Assembly: GCA_964036045.1 (NCBI GenBank) | Contig: OZ038402.1 | Coordinates: 4,712,581-4,776,580 of the forward strand | Source: Eutreptiella sp. 'Long Island Sound 2002' | Lineage: Eukaryota > Euglenozoa > Euglenophyceae > Eutreptiales > Eutreptiaceae | Length of the DNA stretch: 64,000 nucleotides | Direction: 5' to 3' | Part shown: piece by piece, positions 57,654-64,000 of the stretch | How positions within the stretch are numbered: position 1 is the stretch's first letter | How the letters are laid out: the number at the start of each line of letters is the position of its first letter | Translations under genes and position numbers: made by a program | Notes under the pieces: generated by a model | The model's input: the letters and a program-made list of their open reading frames with translations, nothing else | Told to the model about the DNA's origin: nothing | The model's database searches: none

Positions 57654-59206
57654 TGGTCCTGTGTTCCCCCGATTGGGGAGCCCATGGGGGCAACGAGTAC
57701 TGGCGAACCCTCCTTGACAAGCTGACTATCAGCTCGGTGCGATTACCTGATGAGGCCATCTTCGTGCCTCTGGGACGCAAGACGCCCATTGGGAAGCCCG
57801 GATGGGGGAGTATGCTCAGCATGGTGGACGGAAGTCTTACCACCATCCCCTGGGAAGACCTGGACCCTACTCTGGTCCAGGCTATACAACGAGAAAGCGA
57901 TGGACTCGCCTTGGGTGACTTGAAGGATCGCCTACGACCTCAAGATGCTGTTGAAACTACACCCGGAGGAGATGAGTACATCGTGACTGACACCATCGCC
58001 CCCAACTCTCCCTGTCATGTACCTGTACCTGATGGAGTCTCTGAGTGTGGACTATCTGAGCTACCTAGCTCTATCCACTCAGACGACGAAACTGAGCACG
58101 ACGCCTTCTTCGTGCAGACCGCGGTGGAGGAAGTGGAGAACGCCGAGTACGTCGCCCCACTAAAACCCCTACTCTCCATGAGGGTGGAAGACCCCGTGGA
58201 TGAGGAGCTGGACCCTCGATCCAGGCTCAGGGAGTATGTGGATTCCAAGAGGAAGTTGGTGGCGAAAAAGCTATGCTACGCGAAGCCTACCCGCAGCTCA
58301 TGGCCACTGAAGCAAGGACGTATGGGAGACCTATCCCAACTGAAGGAGGACCTCGAACAGAAGATCACCACCTGGCAAAGTGAGGTAGATCTCAAGCTCA
58401 TGAAGAGCGTATGGGGTGCCCATGTGAGGACCCCAGAGGAGGACGACCTCTCGGAGGAATGTGTATGTGAACCCCCTCGAGCGTGCCTATGTTGCCATCG
58501 TCCACCGGAGATGGTCGAGCAAGACCTTCTATATGCCTACCAAGGGCTGAAGGATGCTACCGCGGGCGAAGAGTCGGTGGAGGACCACCTCCCGACGTCT
58601 ATTCAAGGGGCAAGCAACTTACACTCTGACGAGGACATGGAGGACAAGATCAAGGTATTGGACCCGCGGGTACAGAAGCTGATAAGGACCTATCTGGAGG
58701 TGTTCGGAGAACTACCCCCACCAGCCTCATGCGACAAGCTGGTACAGATGGACCTCAAGCTGAAACCCAAGTTCGTGGGTCATAAGATTCGGAGGAGACC
58801 CTATCCAGCTCCTAAAGAGCAGGCCGACGAGATCGAGCGACAGATACAAGAATGTATCGACGCTGGCCTAGTCCTGGAGTACAAGGACGGGGACTACCCC
58901 CTACACTGCAGCCCCTGTTTCCTGGTGGCTAAACCTGGGTCTACAGCCAAACGGCTGGTAGTGGACTATGGAGAGCTAAACAAGAAGACGCTGAACCACT
59001 CAGGGTCCATTCCCAATATGGAGTCTACCCTGGAGAAGATAGCCTCCTGTCGCTACAAGACCAAGATGGACAAGCGAAGTGGATTCTGGCAAGTGGACCT
59101 GACGCCCAACGCGCAGGAACTACTGGCCTTCATCACCCCTCAGGGGAGGGTATTCAAGTGGAAGGTCATGCCGTTTGGCGTGGCTAACGCACCCGCTCTG
59201 TTCCAA
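57654..59206 (+). CDS. pol: Element A pol, linker and N-terminal reverse transcriptase (interrupted by element D)
   Basis: Resumes the pol frame of element A after element C (LCSPDWGAHGGNEYW, parallel to MCTPDWGCSGEHAYW of C). Acidic linker with a CVCEPPRACLCC cysteine patch, then RT fingers/palm: LVQMDLKLKPKF, RRRPYPAPKEQADEIERQIQ, RLVVDYGELNKK, KMDKRSGFWQVDL, and WKVMPFGVANAPALFQ at the break. The catalytic IDD box is missing because element D interrupts here; the remainder is outside the window. Confidence 0.88.
59202..59206. other. Probable left target-site copy of element D
   Basis: TCCAA before the LTR end TGAAAG. The partner lies outside the window, so this is inferred. Confidence 0.4.
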
Positions 59207-59740
59207 TGAAAGTGCTGCCCTAGGTCGTTGATGGTGCCAGAGGGCTCAGGGCCGGCAAGACCGGGGGGGCAGGCACGCGAGGAGTCGACCTGAACGCTGC
59301 TGTTGGGGGCAGAACCAGATACACGGACACCAACGGAGGCGAAAGCGGCAACAACGGAAGCAAGATCCATGCTGATTGTTATCCGGCAAAAAATCCCAGT
59401 CTATGAAGAAAATTGATGCGCATTATCCTAAGTACATCTGAGTGTCCATATCTGTCTGAAAAGATTTATATAAATCCGATTTTGAAAAAATATTTGGCCG
59501 ATCTGGCTCGCGCACGCGCGTCAGCGGCAAATGGCGATTCCGGGTAAATGATCGGAACGCGGCGGATTTACGATGAATGGACCGCGGAATCAGATCCGGC
59601 ACATCAGAAATATATAGGTCTGATCCTGAGACTGAGCTGCGGGGCGGCGATTCCGCCGAAGCAGAGAAAATGACCAAAATGTAGCCAATCTGGGGCAGAT
59701 CTGTGAAAATCTGAGCAGATGGGGGTTAGCCGCACTTACA
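59207..59740 (-). repeat. Element D 3' LTR
   Basis: On the minus strand TGTAAGTGCGGCTAACC ... GCAGCACTTTCA (TG...CA), 534 bp. TATA-like TTTATATAAAT at 59464-59474 may be its promoter. Boundaries are set by the polypurine tract on one side and the intact RT frame of element A on the other. Confidence 0.75.
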
Positions 59741-59752
59741 CTCCCCCTCCAA
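59741..59752 (-). other. Element D polypurine tract
   Basis: Reads TTGGAGGGGGAG on the minus strand, directly before the LTR. Confidence 0.7.
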
Positions 59753-61287
59753 AAACACACTGGGGTGTGTCGCTACGTCAACGAAGAACGTAGTGCGGGT
59801 AAGTCCCAGAAAAGAATAGAAATGTAGCCTCGATGGGGCGAAATCTGCTTGATCTGACCTGATTTGGGCTGAATTGGCACTGAATCAGGATGGATGAACC
59901 TGAAATGAGACAGAATGAGGAGTGACGAACAGTCCTCCGTGCAGTAAAACATTAGGTTAAGGGCTAAAAAGCATGCAAACGTATCGAGAATCGATACCAA
60001 ACCATGCCCTGGTTGAGAATGAGGTAGATTATTGATGGATTGAGTGGGGGAATCAAGAAATGGAGTGACATCTCGGCGCTCTGGCACAGTTTAGCTGTCG
60101 CGGGCACGGTACAGTGTCCTCCACGTACTCTACATCGTGTTAGTCCCGCTTTTCTCGTTCTGAAAAGTGCAGCATGTGCTTCAGATTTGGCGCATCTGGT
60201 GGATGATCACAAGATTCAGCAAGATTGAGAATCAATTTGAGCAGAGATGAAGGAGATGAAACAATCACAGAGAGGGAAAACAAATACAAATGTAGTCTGC
60301 AGGCCCTAAGTGAACAACAGAAGGTAGGGATGTTTTTCTGTTCACTTAGTTGGGCAAAGCCGTAAACAGATCTTCGAGGAATGAGAGGAGATGACAAGGA
60401 ATCAACCTAAACTATCCTAAAATGAGGCAAATTCCCTCAGATGAAGGTGGAATGAAGCGGAATGTCTAGAACTGAAACTACTAACACCTTCGTTTAGACT
60501 AAAGTTAATATATATTGTCGTTTATTCAGCTGCATTGTGCTTTCCGGCACGTTGGTTCGCGAGCATCCAACAGATTCCATGAAAATGTGGATCATGTGAT
60601 GATGCATCATGATGGGACATGATGGCCCTGGATCCTTGGCATGTAACGCGCCGAAGGTTCGCTGAAGGCGCTTTACTGACAGTATATACCTGAGAGACAC
60701 CGAATAGCCCTTTATTTACAGTGGCGGCGGTGTCAATCGACTTGGACAAGGCCCATCTTTCGATTGAGTCCCACAAGACACTTGGATTCACCATTTTCGA
60801 CAGTTTCAGGTCGGATTGAGCTCACATTGGCGTGTGCCAAAAATACAACGAAGCTTACGGACCTCCGAGGTTGCTGTTAGAAGTCCCTAGAGCTCCTGTA
60901 TGAAGGTTGTCTGAACAATTGACGTCGGGGTTTTGCTGCAACAGTGCAGAATGATGGACAAACCTGAGGAATTCAAGGTAAATTCAAGGATTGACGTCAA
61001 ATTATCAAACATTCGCAATTCTCCACATCATGTAGTAATCAGGAAGAATGAACAGTGGATTGAGCAGAATGTGGTTTTACGACATGATGTGGTTTTTTCA
61101 AGTCGTCAGAACACTCACATTGGAATAAGTGGTCGACGGGGCGAGGCTGGAGCTTTTGTAGGAGTTGGACATGCAAGGGTTTCGAACCTACACCCTTGAG
61201 CCCTAGCGACGAGTGCCATGACGCCCTGGACTAAACGACTGTTACCCAGATTATGGCGTCGGCGACTCAAGTCACGACGGATCTCCC
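59753..61287 (-). other. Element D 3' non-coding region
   Basis: About 1.5 kb, AT-rich, no recognisable gene. Contains a tRNA-like block at 61163-61236. Confidence 0.55.
61163..61236 (-). ncRNA. tRNA-like block in element D
   Basis: On the minus strand TAGTCCAGGGCGTCATGGC (A-box consensus) and TAGGTTCGAAACCC (perfect B box) about 45 nt apart. Arms pair poorly, so probably tRNA-derived rather than a working tRNA. Confidence 0.4.
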
Positions 61288-64000
61288 TCAATTCGGCCAA
61301 GCACGAATACATGTGACCACCAACCTGTCTGGTGGGGCCCTCGTACGGCTTGGGCGCTGTAGATCAGCGGCCGAACTCGAAGCTTGGTCCTCATTTGGCT
61401 CCTGGGCTGGCCTGACCGCAGGAGGGGGGATCGACGGATCAGCCCTGGATTGTGGCTGCTGAGGGCCGTAAAAGGCTGGATCTCGATTCACCACAGGTCT
61501 TTTTCCGTCGCTCTCCACCTGTCTGTCTGGTTTCGACAGACAGTCTGTCAGGAGTACGCCAATTTCGGGGTGCTTCTTGAGGAAGTCGATGAACCCCTTG
61601 GTGTACCCATGGACAAAAGAATGGGCTGGTTCCCAGTTGTTGTGACTGGAATCAAAGCCCCTCCACTCACATAGAAATTCCCATTCGCCCTTTTCGTCAC
61701 GTCTTGCTTCTAAAATCCTCTTGAGTTCGTACTTCCCCCCTTCGATGACCCGATCGGACAAAAATTTCGAAGTCCAAAAAAGGGGTTTAACCCGATCCTT
61801 GGGGGAGGGGATCTCTCTCTTGAGGCGATCGCCCGAAACTTCAATTTCCCTGCTGACATCCACACGAATCCTCCACCTGTTCTCACCTAGACGCGCTGTA
61901 ACAGCGAATGGCCCCTCCCACAAGGGAAGAAGCTTATCATCTCCGCCCAGGGTGGTTTCGGATTTTCGAAGCCAAACTCGATCATCGACTTCAAAATTGT
62001 GGGGGTTTTTTCGGCCTTGATTCTGGACCCAAAGCCAGTCAGCTTGATGCTTATCGATTAATTTCGAGACAGTTTTTTCTGCTCGTTGGATTTCGTCCAA
62101 AAACAACGAAGCATCTTTACAAGGGCGAGGATTATTCAACGGCATGTTCCACCAACACTTCTTTCGTCCAAAGACAATTTCATTTGGAGAAAGGCCATGG
62201 TACAAAGGCGTGTTGTGGTAACGGCGAAGCAATGCGAAGAGAACTTCAAGCCAATGGAAGTCTTTCTCACTGGCGAGCTCCTTACGAAGCATATTTATTA
62301 TAGAGCGGCCGGCTCTTTTGCCAGGCAGCGCTCGATGTGAGTGGATTTCACATCTGAGGTGGTGGATTCCAAGGCGAGCACAGAATTCCTTCCACCATTC
62401 GGAGGTGTACTCTTTGCCTGAGTCCGTAACCACCTCGGATGGGACGTCCCAACCTCCCATCCAGGTCTGCGCGCACCATTTGGCGGCAGCCTTGCCAGTC
62501 ATTGACTCGATGTTGCAAGGCAACACCTGAATGTAGCCAGAATGACGGCATTGTATAAGGAGCACTCCATTTACCCTTTTGTTGGTCCAATGGCACTCTT
62601 CGTCGTCGAGTTCACCAAGATGGAAAAAATCACTGGTGACTCTGTTAAAGAGGTGCTCCGGAATAGGATGTGGCCTCAGATGGCCGTGCTTCTTCGCGCT
62701 GGGGGGCGTCGAGACAGCACATTGGGCACATCCGGCGGCTACTTTCATGCAATGAGTATATAGCCTTGAGCCGAACAACCTATGTTTAATCATCGACCAT
62801 AATCTACGGCCATGTGCGTGGGGGGACTCCCATTTGTGCCACCAGTTTAACACTGGGGGGGCCAGGGCGTCTGGTACGCACAATTTACCCTCCATCCACA
62901 GCTTCCCCCCATCCAACGAATATTCAGCATAAATTCCATCCTTGTGAGCATCTTTGGATTTGAGATTCTCAAAGACCTCTTTAAACATGGAATCATGCAG
63001 ATAATCGTTCGTCCAGTCACGGATGATCAGGGAATCCTTCGGCAGGGGTGGAGTTTTGGCCGGATCTCGACGCTTAATGCCCTGAATCAACCGAAATCCA
63101 CTTACTGGTCGGGTATACTCAAACCGTTTCACACTCCCTGAGGAGGGATCGGTGATTTTCTCCACGACTTTCAGTGATTTCGTGATAATCTCATGGGCAT
63201 GCGCCGGATCTGAGAAGGCCGTGATATCGTGACACGGTAATGCATGCCGTTTAACAGAGCATTGCATGCATTCACGTCGAATGAGCATTTTTTCTTCCTG
63301 ATCCCACTCGATTACGACGTGGCGGTCCTGCTCCGTACCATGGATGTTGGTACTTTGCAGCCCCTCTGAAGCGGGGTAAGCCCATCGGCTCAGAGCATCC
63401 GCTACCGTGTTGTGTTTTCCAGGCAAATACGACACATGGAGGTCAAACAAACTGAGAAATTCATGCCATCTGGCCCGTCGACCAGCTGGGCTCGCGACAG
63501 TATCAATGTGTTCGGTGGCCCAATACTCCAGAGATCGATGATCCGTTAGGACCTCGACTCGATTGGTGCCAACCCACGATTGGTACTTCTTCAGAGCGCA
63601 GATTATGGCATACGTCTCTTGCCCACGCGGTGACCATTGCATCTGGCGTGGAGCTAGCTTCCGCGACCAAAATGCAAGAGGGTAATGATCACCTGTGGCT
63701 TCATCAACCTGTTCAAGGACAGCTCCGATCGCGTACCTAGAAGCGTCGGTTCTTATGTAGAAGGGTCGGTCAAATTTCGGCACATGTAACGTGGCGACTT
63801 CGCAGAGGGCCGCCTTCAAGTGATGGAAGGCCTCCTCGCACTCGTCAGTCCACTTGACACGAACCTTTGAACCTGCCTTGCCCGCATCTCTCCCTACCTT
63901 CAATAGTTCAGTGAGGGGGGCAGCAAATTTGGCATAATTCGGCACAAAAGTGTGGTAAAAATTGCAACAACCCAGGAATCCTCTCAATTCCGTGATCGTC
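61288..64000 (-). CDS. pol: Element D pol: RT end, RNase H, integrase, chromodomain (partial)
   Basis: Open to the window edge; about 900 residues seen, TGA at 61288-61290. Starts inside the RT thumb (TELRGFLGCCNFYHTFV). RNase H: PFYIRTDASRYAIGAV and LTDHRSLEYW. Integrase: HHCC zinc domain ending CAQC, first Asp in VTSDFFHL, second in VTDSGKEY. At the place of the third residue it reads RALPGKRAGRS with no Glu. Chromodomain YELKRILEARRDEKG then CEWRGFDSSHNNWEP. Tail of about 90 residues rich in Pro, Gln and Ser. Related to element B but distinct. Confidence 0.9.
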   Translation of the reverse strand, partial: TITELRGFLGCCNFYHTFVPNYAKFAAPLTELLKVGRDAGKAGSKVRVKWTDECEEAFHHLKAALCEVATLHVPKFDRPFYIRTDASRYAIGAVLEQVDEATGDHYPLAFWSRKLAPRQMQWSPRGQETYAIICALKKYQSWVGTNRVEVLTDHRSLEYWATEHIDTVASPAGRRARWHEFLSLFDLHVSYLPGKHNTVADALSRWAYPASEGLQSTNIHGTEQDRHVVIEWDQEEKMLIRRECMQCSVKRHALPCHDITAFSDPAHAHEIITKSLKVVEKITDPSSGSVKRFEYTRPVSGFRLIQGIKRRDPAKTPPLPKDSLIIRDWTNDYLHDSMFKEVFENLKSKDAHKDGIYAEYSLDGGKLWMEGKLCVPDALAPPVLNWWHKWESPHAHGRRLWSMIKHRLFGSRLYTHCMKVAAGCAQCAVSTPPSAKKHGHLRPHPIPEHLFNRVTSDFFHLGELDDEECHWTNKRVNGVLLIQCRHSGYIQVLPCNIESMTGKAAAKWCAQTWMGGWDVPSEVVTDSGKEYTSEWWKEFCARLGIHHLRCEIHSHRALPGKRAGRSIINMLRKELASEKDFHWLEVLFALLRRYHNTPLYHGLSPNEIVFGRKKCWWNMPLNNPRPCKDASLFLDEIQRAEKTVSKLIDKHQADWLWVQNQGRKNPHNFEVDDRVWLRKSETTLGGDDKLLPLWEGPFAVTARLGENRWRIRVDVSREIEVSGDRLKREIPSPKDRVKPLFWTSKFLSDRVIEGGKYELKRILEARRDEKGEWEFLCEWRGFDSSHNNWEPAHSFVHGYTKGFIDFLKKHPEIGVLLTDCLSKPDRQVESDGKRPVVNRDPAFYGPQQPQSRADPSIPPPAVRPAQEPNEDQASSSAADLQRPSRTRAPPDRLVVTCIRAWPN

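Larger units (their letters stand above)
25354..59206 (+). mobile_element. Element A: Ty3/gypsy LTR retrotransposon, interrupted three times
   Basis: Pieces: left LTR 25354-26151, gag 26250-28356 and 45553-45935, pol 45936-46650 and 57654-59206. The gaps are elements B, C and D. Order gag, protease, reverse transcriptase fits Ty3/gypsy. Its remaining RT, RNase H, integrase and right LTR should lie beyond element D, outside the window. Protein and LTR ends resemble element C, so A and C are members of one family. Without the B and C insertions the frame is continuous. Confidence 0.85.
59207..64000 (-). mobile_element. Element D: chromodomain Ty3/gypsy retrotransposon, partial, minus strand
   Basis: 3' LTR 59207-59740, polypurine tract, 1.5 kb non-coding, then pol read right to left to the window edge. 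Interrupts element A's RT. The integrase lacks the expected third catalytic residue. Gag, protease, most of RT and the 5' LTR are beyond the window. Confidence 0.88.

Overview
The window looks like nuclear DNA of a eukaryote, most likely a protist or alga. A green alga is one guess, from the GC-rich codons, long poly-C/poly-G runs, spliced genes and chromodomain Ty3/gypsy elements, but nothing here fixes the taxon. There are no bacterial operons, rRNA genes or CRISPR arrays. Coordinates were read by eye; no database search was run.

1-6034: gene-poor DNA with a succession of unrelated tandem arrays (78 bp, 149 bp, about 63 bp, CA-rich) and homopolymer C/G runs.

6035-20840, + strand: one recognisable host gene spread over about 14.8 kb. 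Six short exons total about 1.23 kb and encode an N-terminal SAP domain, a linker, a SPRY domain split over three exons, and an Ala/Asp-rich tail with a basic nuclear-localisation-like motif. This is the SAP-SPRY layout of hnRNP U-like proteins. The five introns hold almost all the DNA and each carries its own tandem arrays. In every intron an array or dispersed repeat ends within about 25-150 nt of the 3' splice site. A poly-C-flanked element of about 105 bp recurs four times in introns 3-5, a 21-bp minisatellite recurs in both orientations, intron 2 holds a transposase relic, and intron 5 may hold a small minus-strand secreted-protein ORF.

20841-25353: no gene recognised; purine-rich, GA and other simple repeats.

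25354-64000: a nest of four LTR retrotransposons. Element A (Ty3/gypsy, from 25354) is the host copy. It is interrupted in gag by element B (28357-45548, 17.2 kb, 2.95-kb LTRs, GAAG target duplication). It is interrupted again in pol by element C (46651-57648, 11.0 kb, 712-bp LTRs, CCGTA duplication, same family as A). It is interrupted a third time inside reverse transcriptase by minus-strand element D (59207 to beyond the window end). A's reading frame is continuous across the B and C insertions once one target-site copy is discounted, so A was coding-intact when they landed. In A, B and C, gag and pol lie in the same frame separated by one stop codon (UGA, UAG, UAG), suggesting stop-codon readthrough. 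LTRs of A and C begin AG and end CT rather than TG...CA. B's LTRs differ at about two dozen positions and C's at about eight, so the insertions are recent.
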